Assembly: GCF_017168145.1 (NCBI RefSeq)
Contig: NZ_JADQTL010000010.1
Span: 620,001 to 684,000 of the forward strand
Source: Anaerovorax sp. IOR16
Lineage (GTDB): Bacteria > Bacillota > Clostridia > Peptostreptococcales > Anaerovoracaceae
DNA length: 64,000 nt
Direction of reading: 5' to 3'
A model generated the notes under the pieces. That model saw only the letters and a program-made list of their open reading frames with translations. It searched no databases and was not told where the DNA came from. Both the position numbers and the translations under genes were made by a program. Positions 10,180 through 18,635 of this stretch are shown one piece after another; position 1 is the first letter of the stretch; every line of letters begins with the position of its first letter.

Positions 10180-11652
10180 TTGATAACCATAGCAGTTATC
10201 TTTGCCATTTACTTAATTAGTCAGGCACTCATTGGTGTCATTTTCTATAATAAAACAAAAAATATGTCCGATTATGCTTTGGGAGGAAGAAAGCTGAATA
10301 GTTGGGTAACCGCGATGTCGGCTCAGGCATCTGATATGAGCGGATGGCTATTAATCGGCCTGCCTGGTCTTGCGTATGTAGTTTACCAAGGAACATCGGA
10401 AGCTATTTGGACGGCAATTGGATTAGCGCTGGGTACTTATTTAAACTGGCTTTTTGTTGCGAAGAAGTTAAGAAAGTATACAGAGGTTTCGAACGATTCC
10501 ATTACTCTTCCTGATTTTTTTGAAAATCGTTTTCGAGATAAAAAACATATTTTACGAGCACTATCTGCTATTTTTACCGTTATATTTTTCTTAATTTATA
10601 CTGCAGCCCAATTTTCAGCAGGAGCAAAGTTATTTTCTACGGTATTCGGATTACCATATACCGTTGGATTAATTATCGGGGCACTGATTATTTTATCCTA
10701 CACGGCTTTTGGTGGATTTTCTGCGGTGTGTTGGGCAGATACCGTTCAAGGTACGATTATGTTTTTTGCTTTAATTATTGTACCGATTATAGCATGCTCG
10801 GATATGGGTGGGTTCTCACAGGTAATGGTTCGCCTTTCTGAGTTAACGACGGATTCATTGGGAATATTTCCGATGAACAATGGAAGCATTGATGCTTTGT
10901 TATTGGCCTCTGCGTTAGGTTGGGGTCTTGGTTATTTTGGACAGCCGCATATTCTTGTTCGTTTTATGGCAATTGAGTCTCCGGAACAAATAAAAAAATC
11001 CAGAGTGGTTGCAATGATATGGGTTATCATTACCTTAAGTGCAGCTGTATTTATTGGATTAATCGGAAAAGCATATATGCCAAATTTAGTGGATGGTGAA
11101 ACCATTTACATGGATATGATTAATTTTATGTTTAGTGATGTAATCTCAGGTCTTTTATTGATTGCGATTTTAGCAGCAATTATGAGTACTGCAAGCTCAC
11201 AGCTTTTGGTTACGGCATCTTCCGTGTCCTCAGACCTTTATAGTTTGATTTCCAAGAAGAAAATGGATGAAATGACGATGGTTTGGATGAGTCGATTCAC
11301 GGTAATTGTAGTAGCTGCCATTGCGATTTTATTAGCATTAAATCCGAATAGTTCGGTATTTGGATTGGTGTCTTGCGCTTGGGGCGGCTTTGGAGCTGCG
11401 TTTGGGCCATTAATTCTGTTTTCATTGTTTTGGAGGCGAATGACTGTGCAGGGTGCAATTGCTGGTATGATTGCAGGAGGTATCACTGATTTGCTATGGT
11501 ATTATTTAAAGAATATTGCTCAAATTGGTGGAATGTTTAACATCTACGAAATTATACCAGGATTTATCATTGCTTCTCTCTGTATCGTTGTGGTTAGCTT
11601 ATGTACAACACCTAATGAAGAAGTATTGGCTGAGTTTGATAGTGTAAAATAG
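10180..11652 (+). CDS. putP: Sodium/proline symporter (SSS family)
   Basis: A ~490-residue solute:sodium symporter with about 12-13 transmembrane helices, closest by eye to PutP proline transporters: N-terminal SDYALGGRKLNSWVTAMSAQ, then SDMSGWLLIGLPGLAY, the FGQPHILVRFMAIESP loop and AILAAIMSTASSQLLV, which carries the Na+-site serines/threonines of the family. I place the start at TTG 10180 because aggag (10167-10171) gives it an 8-nt spacing; the upstream in-frame GTG at 10171 overlaps that Shine-Dalgarno. Substrate assignment to proline is by family resemblance; other SSS substrates are possible. A long imperfect hairpin terminator follows. Confidence 0.82.
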   Translation: MITIAVIFAIYLISQALIGVIFYNKTKNMSDYALGGRKLNSWVTAMSAQASDMSGWLLIGLPGLAYVVYQGTSEAIWTAIGLALGTYLNWLFVAKKLRKYTEVSNDSITLPDFFENRFRDKKHILRALSAIFTVIFFLIYTAAQFSAGAKLFSTVFGLPYTVGLIIGALIILSYTAFGGFSAVCWADTVQGTIMFFALIIVPIIACSDMGGFSQVMVRLSELTTDSLGIFPMNNGSIDALLLASALGWGLGYFGQPHILVRFMAIESPEQIKKSRVVAMIWVIITLSAAVFIGLIGKAYMPNLVDGETIYMDMINFMFSDVISGLLLIAILAAIMSTASSQLLVTASSVSSDLYSLISKKKMDEMTMVWMSRFTVIVVAAIAILLALNPNSSVFGLVSCAWGGFGAAFGPLILFSLFWRRMTVQGAIAGMIAGGITDLLWYYLKNIAQIGGMFNIYEIIPGFIIASLCIVVVSLCTTPNEEVLAEFDSVK

Positions 11653-11665
11653 TTTATAGAGTAAT

Positions 11666-11720
11666 AAAAACCATCTTTTAAATGAACCTTTTAGGAAAAC
11701 ATTTTACAAGATGGTTTTTT
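11666..11720 (+). terminator. Intrinsic terminator after putP
   Basis: Outer stem AAAAACCATCTT / AAGATGGTTTTT with an inner CCTTTTAGG hairpin, ending in a T tract at 11714-11721. Confidence 0.7.
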
Positions 11721-11802
11721 TATATATTTTAATCTTTTCCTTAAAAGTATAAAAAAGCTTTGCTTGCAAATACATAAATACGTAACAGAAAGGAAATAAA
11801 AA

Positions 11803-12357
11803 ATGCTATTAGAAATATTTATGGTATTTTTCAAAATAGGGATGTTTACCATAGGCGGCGGATATGCGATGCTGCCAATTATACAAAAAGAAGTAGTAGA
11901 TACGAAAGGATGGATGACGGATCCTGAATTTTTAGATGCGATATCTTTAACAAACAGTTTACCAGGGCCTCTAGCTACAAATTCTGCAACCTTTGTCGGT
12001 TATAGTATAAAAAAGGTACCGGGGGCGATTGCTGCGGTATTGGGAGCCATAACACCATCGGTGCTTATTATTTTACTAATTGCTATGGTATTCAATAATA
12101 TTATGGACTACGCGGTTGTTCAATATATATTTGACGGAATTCGTCCTGCGGTAGTTGCATTAATTTTATATTCCGTCATTAAACTTGGAAAATCTGCAAA
12201 AGTTAAAGAAGATAGAAATTGGATTTTAGCAATAGCCTCATTCATTGCGGTGGCATTTTTAAAGATACATCCGATTATAGTGATCATATGCGCGGCAATG
12301 GTAGGTATTTTCTTTAAAAAGATAAAAACAGAAGAAGATAGAAAAGGGGGCGAATAA
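11803..12357 (+). CDS. Chromate transporter family protein, first half
   Basis: A 184-residue short-chain CHR family protein. It shows the family N-terminal signature GGGYAMLPIIQKEVVDTKGW and the LPGPLATNSATFVGY segment, then four or five hydrophobic helices with IRPAVVALI. Short CHR proteins work as pairs encoded side by side, and the partner follows 2 bp downstream. The presumed role is anion (chromate/sulfate-like) transport across the membrane; the physiological substrate in an anaerobe is uncertain. ATG 11803 follows aggaaataaaa. Confidence 0.82.
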   Translation: MLLEIFMVFFKIGMFTIGGGYAMLPIIQKEVVDTKGWMTDPEFLDAISLTNSLPGPLATNSATFVGYSIKKVPGAIAAVLGAITPSVLIILLIAMVFNNIMDYAVVQYIFDGIRPAVVALILYSVIKLGKSAKVKEDRNWILAIASFIAVAFLKIHPIIVIICAAMVGIFFKKIKTEEDRKGGE

Positions 12358-12359
12358 AA

Positions 12360-12911
12360 ATGGAACTTTGGCTAAAGGTATGTTTGGCATTTGTCAAAAT
12401 TGGTGCCTTTTCATTTGGTGGGGGATACGCGGTATTGTCTTTTATTCAACAGGAAGTTGTGGATGGAAACCAGTGGATTTTACCTGAGGATTTTGTAAAT
12501 ATCGTAGCAATTGCAGAGATGACGCCTGGACCGATTGCAGTAAATTCCTCTACCTTTGTAGGGTTTAATCTTTTTGGACCGATTGGTGGAGTTGTTTGTA
12601 CGCTTTGTGTAATTATAGTGCCATTTCTGTTGGCATTATTGGTATCGGTATACTTTACAAAGTTTAAAAATAATTTAACTGTGAAAAATGCATTAAATGG
12701 AATTCGTCCTGCAGTAATCGGCTTAATTGCAGCATCTTGCTTTAGCATTGGAAAAATTTCTTTTGTAAATGTGTACAGCCTAATTTTCTTTGTAGTTGCT
12801 TTTTTCTTGGTTTATAAAATAAAATTGAATCCGATCATTACGTTAATGGTTTGTGGAGGGTTAGGAATCGTATTGTATCAGATTGCGTTACCATTAATCG
12901 GAGTTGCCTAA
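12360..12911 (+). CDS. Chromate transporter family protein, second half
   Basis: A 183-residue short-chain CHR protein, paralogous to the preceding gene: FGGGYAVLSFIQQEVVDGNQ, MTPGPIAVNSSTFVGF and IRPAVIGLIAA occupy the same relative positions. The ATG at 12360 lies 2 bp after the stop of the first half with agggggcg as ribosome binding site, so the two are translationally linked and probably form a heterodimer equivalent to a long-chain ChrA. A terminator hairpin follows at 12991. Confidence 0.82.
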   Translation: MELWLKVCLAFVKIGAFSFGGGYAVLSFIQQEVVDGNQWILPEDFVNIVAIAEMTPGPIAVNSSTFVGFNLFGPIGGVVCTLCVIIVPFLLALLVSVYFTKFKNNLTVKNALNGIRPAVIGLIAASCFSIGKISFVNVYSLIFFVVAFFLVYKIKLNPIITLMVCGGLGIVLYQIALPLIGVA

Positions 12912-12990
12912 ATAATAAAGATGAAATAAATATTCTTTAGATTAAAAGTATCAAAGTTATAAAAAAATTATACTATATATAAAATGAAGG

Positions 12991-13041
12991 GCCTTTGATT
13001 AGAATCATTTAGACAAAATGCTTCATTATCAAAGGCTTTTT
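12991..13041 (+). terminator. Terminator after the chromate transporter pair
   Basis: 9-bp stem GCCTTTGAT / ATCAAAGGC (12991-12999 with 13028-13036) followed by tttttatt. It lies between convergent genes. Confidence 0.7.
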
Positions 13042-13068
13042 ATTAATCGTAAAAAATGTTTTCATTGT

Positions 13069-13725
13069 TTATTTAATTAAAGTATAGATTTCTTCTACGT
13101 CTTTTTTTCTTGGACTCTTTAAATTGTCTTCTGGAACACCTAACGCCATCATAGTTGTTAGATAATATCCTTCCTTTTCAAATCCGATTTCATTTTTGAT
13201 TACAGTTTCTATTTCGTCCGCAGCGTAGTTTTGACTTGTCAGCCAGCAGGTACCATAGCCCAATTCATTGGCGCGAAGCGTTAAATTTTCTAATGCCGCA
13301 CCGATGTTTTGCATTCCGGGATTTCTTTGAAAAAGCTTGTCAGACAGGTGTCTTGGAGCATCAATTAGATGATATTCATAAAACCCACTTGGGAAATAGT
13401 CTTTTGCATACGTCAAAATTAATACGGGCGCATTTAGATAAAATAGAGTAAAGTTCTTTGCAAATTTACGGAAACGTAACGCTTTTTCTTCATCTAGTTC
13501 GTCCATTTTCTTTGCAATCTGTTCATTCTTTTCTTTAATCACATTTGCAATTTTTTGCAGTAGCTCATGATTTTTGATTGCGACAAAATACCAGTTTTGA
13601 CTATTCTTACCGGAAGGCGCAAGCCCTGCCGCTTCAATCAGTTTTTTTATGTCACTGTCAGGTACATCTTGAGATTTAAATTTTCTTACACTCTGTCGAT
13701 TCTGTATCGCTTGTATTACTTCCAT
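13069..13725 (-). CDS. Nitroreductase family FMN-dependent oxidoreductase
   Basis: A 218-residue nitroreductase-family protein (NAD(P)H:FMN oxidoreductase fold). The N-terminal IQNRQSVRKFKSQDVP is the usual phosphate/FMN-binding start, followed by AAGLAPSGKNSQNWYFVAI, and near the C terminus GYGTCWLTSQN and MMALGVPEDN, all standard positions. The natural substrate is unknown; members reduce quinones, nitro compounds or flavins. The start ATG has aaaggagtaactaca upstream. It lies 68 bp downstream of the MocR-type regulator on the same strand, so read-through is possible. Confidence 0.85.
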   Translation of the reverse strand: MEVIQAIQNRQSVRKFKSQDVPDSDIKKLIEAAGLAPSGKNSQNWYFVAIKNHELLQKIANVIKEKNEQIAKKMDELDEEKALRFRKFAKNFTLFYLNAPVLILTYAKDYFPSGFYEYHLIDAPRHLSDKLFQRNPGMQNIGAALENLTLRANELGYGTCWLTSQNYAADEIETVIKNEIGFEKEGYYLTTMMALGVPEDNLKSPRKKDVEEIYTLIK

Positions 13726-13793
13726 TGTAGTTACTCCTTTAAAAAATTATTTATTTCTATATTAACAAAGATAATGGCTTTCGTCTTTATTTT

Positions 13794-15242
13794 TTAGTTT
13801 GTTGTTTCCGAACTTTGTTGTAAAATTTCTGAAAATGATTTAATGGCTGAGTCCAATTCTTCGAGTGGGACCCTAGTATAATAAAAAATAAGTAAGGCAT
13901 TTTCTTTTCTGTTTTGTTTTTCAATTTGGTTGGCCGAGACCGGGGTCATCGGAAGTCGTTTTTTTATTGCCTTTGCACAGAGCGTTTCTATGGTTTGATT
14001 TGATTTAAGCGGAACTTCCAAAAGCATGTGTAAGCCTGAGGTATTGCTGAGTACCTTAACTTGGTTTTTTAAATATTTTTTTAGGCTTTGTGTAGCAATT
14101 TGTATTTTTTGAGAATAAAGGTTTCTAAGTTTTTTAATGTTGGTTTGATATAACCCTTTTTCCATATAAAGTGCGAGTGTCATTTGCTCTGTTTTAGAAC
14201 AAGTTTGGTTATATCCTCCGAGAACTTCTTCAAAAAGTTTAAGCATAGGCTCCGGCAGAACCATATAACTAATCTTTATGGATGGAAATAGGGTAGAAGA
14301 AAAAGATCCTAGATAAATGACTCTTCCTTCTTCATCCAAACCTTGAAGAGAAGGAACGGCTTTTCCAAAATAGCGAAGCTCACTGTTATAATCGTCTTCA
14401 ATGATAATGCTATTGTTTTGCGATGCCCAATCTAAAAGTGCATAGCGGCGGCCGATGGGCATAATTGATCCGGTTGGAAACTGATTGGAAGGACTTACAT
14501 AAGCAACGGACTTTATATTTGCTGGTAATTTTTCGATTTGAATACCATCCTTTAAAACCGGCACCAGTGACATTTTAAAGCCACGGGTTTGAAAAATATC
14601 TTGAATTGGGACATAACCGGGCTCTTCAAAAGCCACGTATTCAATTCCTAAACGGTTTAAAATAATGCAAAGAAGACCGGTCAATTGTTGGGTTCCGGCA
14701 CCAATCACAATTTGCTCCGGTGTACAGCGCACACCCCTTGCTTGGTAAATATATTTTGAAATTTCATATCGCAAGGGAGCTTCTCCTCTCGGATCTCCTT
14801 CTAGTAAAAGAAAGTTTGAATAATCAGTGAGAATTTTATTAGTGCATTTCTTCCATTTTATAAAATCAAAAGTAGCAGAATCGTAATAAGTTCCTTCCAA
14901 TGCTGTATTATCTAAGTAGGAGAGACTGCCAAAGGCTGTTTCGCAATCTTTGGGAATCAGATGCTTTGTGTTTCTGTTTTTTCCTGGTTCTGACGGAATG
15001 CTGCAAACATAGTAACCAGACTGAGGTTTGCTGATAATATAACCTTCCGTCAGCAATTGATTATAAGCCAAATCAATGGTTGTAACGCTCACTCCAAGTT
15101 GTTTTGACATTGACCTCAAAGAGAGAAGTTTTTCACCTGGAAGAATACCACCGGTTAAAATAGCATTTCTAAGGTACAAGTATAGCTGCAAATATAATGG
15201 TGTTGTATCTTCATAGTCAAAATTGGGTGCAATCAATTGCAT
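13794..15242 (-). CDS. MocR-type (GntR/aminotransferase) transcriptional regulator lacking the PLP lysine
   Basis: A 482-residue fusion of an N-terminal GntR winged helix (residues ~10-80: PLYLQLYLYLRNAILTG, LLSLRSMSKQLGVSVTTIDL) and a fold-type I aminotransferase domain, the MocR/GabR/PdxR architecture. EDDYNSELRYFG and SPSNQFPTG are typical PLP-pocket segments. However, the segment that carries the Schiff-base lysine in this family (FSKT) reads FSST here, with Ser at residue 316 (codon 14295-14297). Start: ATG 15242 is preferred, because the upstream in-frame ATG (15249-15251) abuts the aaagga site. It is divergent from an ECF S-component gene, which it probably regulates. Vitamin B6 sensing (PdxR-like) is a plausible but unproved role. 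Confidence 0.85.
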   Translation of the reverse strand: MQLIAPNFDYEDTTPLYLQLYLYLRNAILTGGILPGEKLLSLRSMSKQLGVSVTTIDLAYNQLLTEGYIISKPQSGYYVCSIPSEPGKNRNTKHLIPKDCETAFGSLSYLDNTALEGTYYDSATFDFIKWKKCTNKILTDYSNFLLLEGDPRGEAPLRYEISKYIYQARGVRCTPEQIVIGAGTQQLTGLLCIILNRLGIEYVAFEEPGYVPIQDIFQTRGFKMSLVPVLKDGIQIEKLPANIKSVAYVSPSNQFPTGSIMPIGRRYALLDWASQNNSIIIEDDYNSELRYFGKAVPSLQGLDEEGRVIYLGSFSSTLFPSIKISYMVLPEPMLKLFEEVLGGYNQTCSKTEQMTLALYMEKGLYQTNIKKLRNLYSQKIQIATQSLKKYLKNQVKVLSNTSGLHMLLEVPLKSNQTIETLCAKAIKKRLPMTPVSANQIEKQNRKENALLIFYYTRVPLEELDSAIKSFSEILQQSSETTN

Positions 15243-15263
15243 AACAAACATTCCTTTCTAAAT

Positions 15264-15345
15264 AAAACTGTAGTTATTTTTATTGTTTTTTTATAATTTT
15301 TCTTAGTATAACACAAACTGTATATAAATAAATAGTTGAAACTGA
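15264..15345. promoter_or_regulatory. Candidate MocR operator repeats
   Basis: The divergent intergenic region contains AAACTGTA twice (15265-15272 and 15315-15322) and a third AAACTGAT (15339-15346), all in the same orientation. MocR proteins commonly bind direct repeats between the regulator and its divergent target. The match is short and AT-rich, so chance is not excluded. Confidence 0.3.
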
Positions 15346-15401
15346 TTATTTTCATGAATACAATGATTCGTTATGATAGAAAAAGAGCGAGGAGGTACGA
15401 C

Positions 15402-16190
15402 ATGACTGTAGATAATAAAGTAAATAAGATGATTTTAACGGGATTGATGATGGCGTTAGTTACGGTTGCAACAATGATTATTCAGGTGCCCATTCCGTTT
15501 ACCAATGGATACATTCATTTGGGAGATAGTATGATTTTTCTGTCCGTGTTGATCTTAGGATGGCGTTACGGTGCGATTGCCGCTGCTGTAGGTTCGGCGC
15601 TTGGTGATCTGATACCGGGTTATATTCATTGGGTACCATGGACCTTTTGTATCAAAGGATTAATGGCTGTTTTTATGGGAATTGCAATTGAAAAATGTAT
15701 GAGTAGTAAAAAAAATACTGGTATTCTAGCAATCATTACTGCTTTTGTATGGATGGGATTTCAGGCTATGGTTCAATTCGTATTAAATGGTGCAGCGACC
15801 AATAACCCTCAATCTCTTCTTGGAGAAGATGTTGAAACGTTGAGTGAACTGGGTACTTTTTTAACAGGTGTCCAGGGGAAGTTGATGCTTACAACGATTT
15901 TAATTCCGGTATTTTTAATTATCATAGCAATTTATGTACGTCAAAAAGAGCATTTAATTATTCCGGTTTATGAAATATTAGCTATGACGATAGCAGGTTT
16001 ATGGATGGTCATGGGTTATTATGTGGCAGCTGGTATCATGTATGGAAACTTTGCAGTTTCAGCTTTTAGTATTCCTTGGAATGTCGTGCAGTTTGCATTA
16101 GGCTTTTTCATTGCCATGGTGATTGCGGCGGCATTGCTGAAAACGTCGGCATCTAAGTATTTTACGTATGGAATTATAAGAAAAAAATAA
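15402..16190 (+). CDS. ECF transporter S component (substrate-binding membrane subunit)
   Basis: A 262-residue hydrophobic protein with 6-7 transmembrane helices. The start MTVDNKVNKMILTGLMMALV and the IQVPIPFTNGYIHLGDSMIF, GSALGDLIPGYIHWVPWTF pattern are characteristic of ECF-transporter S components, which bind a vitamin or metal and work with a shared EcfAAT module encoded elsewhere. ATG 15402 is chosen over the upstream TTG/ATG because gaggaggtacgac precedes it directly. The divergent MocR regulator suggests a pyridoxine-type substrate; queuosine or riboflavin precursors cannot be excluded from sequence alone. There is an unusual loop of ~50 residues in the middle (NGAATNNPQSLLGEDVETLS). 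Confidence 0.78.
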   Translation: MTVDNKVNKMILTGLMMALVTVATMIIQVPIPFTNGYIHLGDSMIFLSVLILGWRYGAIAAAVGSALGDLIPGYIHWVPWTFCIKGLMAVFMGIAIEKCMSSKKNTGILAIITAFVWMGFQAMVQFVLNGAATNNPQSLLGEDVETLSELGTFLTGVQGKLMLTTILIPVFLIIIAIYVRQKEHLIIPVYEILAMTIAGLWMVMGYYVAAGIMYGNFAVSAFSIPWNVVQFALGFFIAMVIAAALLKTSASKYFTYGIIRKK

Positions 16191-16220
16191 AATCGAACAG
16201 AATTGATTTTAAGAAAAAAA

Positions 16221-16270
16221 GATGGTATCGTATACATGGGTATGAGTTGATGTAAACGGTACCATTTTAT
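16221..16270 (+). terminator. Possible weak terminator after the S component
   Basis: ATGGTA (near 16222) can pair with TACCAT (16258-16263), followed by tttatt. The stem is short and the loop long. Confidence 0.35.
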
Positions 16271-16346
16271 TATGCAAAAATATACAATAAATAAAAAGGG
16301 AAAAAGTCATAGTGATTATGATTTTTGTGAAAAGAGGGAAAAGAGC

Positions 16347-17477
16347 ATGAAAGCATTAATATTGAGCATTTCCACCGGGCAAGGGCATCATGCAACGGGG
16401 CAAGCGATTGAAGAACAGTTTGAGAGCATGGGGGTGGAGTGTCGTACTTTAGATGCTTATGAATACATAGAACCTTTACTGAAAAGCTTTATTTCAAAAG
16501 GTTATTTGATTTCTACAACTTACATGCCAAAGATTGCATCAAAGTTTTACGAAATTGCAGTGAAAAAAACGAAACCGGCACCTGAATTTTCTATGACAAA
16601 GCTAACAAATACATTTATGGCAACAGAGCTTCGAACTTACTTGGACGAATACCAACCGGATATTATCGTATGTACTCATGTATTGTCGTCGGCGATGATC
16701 AGCATATTAAAAGAACGAAGAGAATGTAACAGCGTTACTGTTGGAGTGGTAACGGACTTTACGGTTCATCCCCTTTGGGAAGAAACACGTTGTTTAGACT
16801 ATTACGTAACGCCAAGTGAATTATTGGAATACCAAATGGCACACAAAGGGTTGGATGTAAAGAAAATACTTCCTTTTGGGATTCCAATTAAACCGGAGTT
16901 TTCGAAAAGCATAAAACAAGAGAAAGCCAGAGAACAATTGGGTCTGGATTTATACAAACCGACTATGCTTTTGATGAGCGGTAGCATGGGCTACGGAAAA
17001 ATTGATGTATCACTCAAAAAGATAGATGATTTGTATTTTGATTTTCAAATTGTTGTTGTATGTGGCAATAACAAAAGGATGTATAAAAAAATATGTAAAA
17101 TGCAATCACAATTAAAAAAGAAAATTCAAGTATATGGTTATGTGGATAATGTTTATTTGATGATGGATGCGGCTGATTGTATTATTACAAAACCGGGCGG
17201 GATTACTTCATCGGAAGCTTTGGCAAAAGGTTTGCCTATGATAATGGTAAATCCGATTCCCGGTCATGAACAGCGGAATGCTGAGTTTATGCTGAATAAT
17301 GGATTGGCTTTATATGCTACAAAGTCTTTCCCAATTGATGAGGCACTTTTTTCTTTATTTAAGCATCCGGAAAGAGTACAGGATTTACGGCATACAATAA
17401 GTTTGTATGGAAAAAGACATGCGGCACAAAGATTGTGTGAGTTTTTACTGGAAGAAGTAGGAAGAGATGCATCCTGA
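16347..17477 (+). CDS. MGDG-synthase/UgtP-like glycosyltransferase
   Basis: A 376-residue GT28-family glycosyltransferase resembling processive diacylglycerol glucosyltransferase UgtP and plant MGDG synthases. N-terminal domain: MKALILSISTGQGHHATGQA (acceptor-side glycine/histidine motif). C-terminal UDP-sugar domain: ADCIITKPGGITSSEALAKG and NPIPGHEQRNAEFM, the expected nucleotide-sugar signature. The likely role is adding sugar to diacylglycerol at the inner membrane face (glycolipid or lipoteichoic anchor). The ATG at 16347 is preferred to the upstream ATG at 16272 because gaggg lies just before it and the family starts there. The gene ends 42 bp before cbiG. Confidence 0.8.
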   Translation: MKALILSISTGQGHHATGQAIEEQFESMGVECRTLDAYEYIEPLLKSFISKGYLISTTYMPKIASKFYEIAVKKTKPAPEFSMTKLTNTFMATELRTYLDEYQPDIIVCTHVLSSAMISILKERRECNSVTVGVVTDFTVHPLWEETRCLDYYVTPSELLEYQMAHKGLDVKKILPFGIPIKPEFSKSIKQEKAREQLGLDLYKPTMLLMSGSMGYGKIDVSLKKIDDLYFDFQIVVVCGNNKRMYKKICKMQSQLKKKIQVYGYVDNVYLMMDAADCIITKPGGITSSEALAKGLPMIMVNPIPGHEQRNAEFMLNNGLALYATKSFPIDEALFSLFKHPERVQDLRHTISLYGKRHAAQRLCEFLLEEVGRDAS

Positions 17478-17500
17478 TCCATTGGTCTGGGATGCATTTT
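17467..17500 (+). terminator. Hairpin at the end of the glycosyltransferase gene
   Basis: ATGCATCC / GGATGCAT (17467-17474 with 17490-17497) followed by ttttcg. The 5' arm overlaps the last codons. It is a plausible but weak terminator separating this gene from the cobalamin cluster. Confidence 0.5.
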
Positions 17501-17519
17501 CGTTATAGAAAGGAACGCT

Positions 17520-18563
17520 ATGGGAGAAGAAAAACAGATTGCAGTAATATCTTTTACAAAAAATGGTGCTTTAACTGCTAGAAAGATTGTAGAATCTTTA
17601 AAAAAAGGCGGCTATGATTCGATTGTTTATGGAAAGAAAAACTTTTCTGACGAAATGGGGCTCCTATGTTTAGAACAGAGCTTGAGTGAATGGACGAAAG
17701 AGCATTTTTCAAAGGAAGCATTAATTTTTGTTGGAGCAACCGGAATTGCAGTACGAGCCATTGCCCCGTATATAAAAGGGAAGACGGTCGACCCTGCAGT
17801 CATTGTTGTCGATGAAAAAGGAACGTACGTCATATCTTTGCTATCCGGCCATATCGGAGGTGCCAATCGCCTTTCCGAACAAATTGCTTTAGAGCTTGGA
17901 GCAATACCGGTGATTACAACGGCAACGGATATCAATGGAAAATTTGCAGTCGACCAGTGGGCAAAAGAACAAAACCTTTTTATAAGCAGTATGAAATTGG
18001 CAAAAAAGATTGCAGCAGCGTTATTGGAAGAAAAAGAGGTTGGATTTTTTAGTGAGTTTCCAATAATAGGAGAGGTACCTCCAGAGTTGGCACAAGGGAA
18101 ACGGAGTGATCTTGGCATCGTTGTTACAGGCAAAGAAAAAATAGATATTTATGATGAAACCTTATATTTAGTACCTCGATGTTATGTTTTGGGAATTGGA
18201 TGCCGCAAGGATACCCCTTATGAAAAACTAGAGGAATTCACCAATGAAATATTAAAAAGAGAAAATATTCGCTGGTCTGCCATTGACAGAGTTGCTACGA
18301 TTGATATAAAACAAGAAGAGAAGGGATTAATTACCCTATGTGAAAGGCATGCCCTTCCGTTTGAGGTGTATAGTGCGGAAACTCTATCTTCACTAAAAGG
18401 TGACTTTACTCCGTCTAAATTTGTAAGTTCCATTACCGGAGTGGATAATGTTTGTGAACGTGCGGCGGTAAAGGCTAGCGGAGGAAAAATAATTCTAAAA
18501 AAAGAAGCAAAAGATGGGATGACCATTGCAATTGCAAGCAAAGAGATTTCTGTACAAATCTAA
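17520..18563 (+). CDS. cbiG: Cobalt-precorrin-5A hydrolase CbiG
   Basis: A 347-residue CbiG. In the anaerobic pathway it opens the delta-lactone of cobalt-precorrin-5A and releases acetaldehyde during ring contraction. The N-terminal/central part shows the conserved FVGATGIAVRAIAPYIKGKT, VIVVDEKGTYVISLLSGH and GGANRLSEQIA blocks. The C-terminal domain begins at YVLGIGCRKDTPYEKLEEF and ends with VCERAAVKASGG, as in full-length CbiG. ATG 17520 follows gaaaggaacgct. It is the first gene of the corrin-ring run and is followed by hemB after 72 bp. No riboswitch precedes it. Confidence 0.93.
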   Translation: MGEEKQIAVISFTKNGALTARKIVESLKKGGYDSIVYGKKNFSDEMGLLCLEQSLSEWTKEHFSKEALIFVGATGIAVRAIAPYIKGKTVDPAVIVVDEKGTYVISLLSGHIGGANRLSEQIALELGAIPVITTATDINGKFAVDQWAKEQNLFISSMKLAKKIAAALLEEKEVGFFSEFPIIGEVPPELAQGKRSDLGIVVTGKEKIDIYDETLYLVPRCYVLGIGCRKDTPYEKLEEFTNEILKRENIRWSAIDRVATIDIKQEEKGLITLCERHALPFEVYSAETLSSLKGDFTPSKFVSSITGVDNVCERAAVKASGGKIILKKEAKDGMTIAIASKEISVQI

Positions 18564-18635
18564 ATTTATAACAAGGTCTTGATCGTATTCGTTATTATAT
18601 AAATACTGATGGCATTAGAAAGAAAGGAACAAAAC

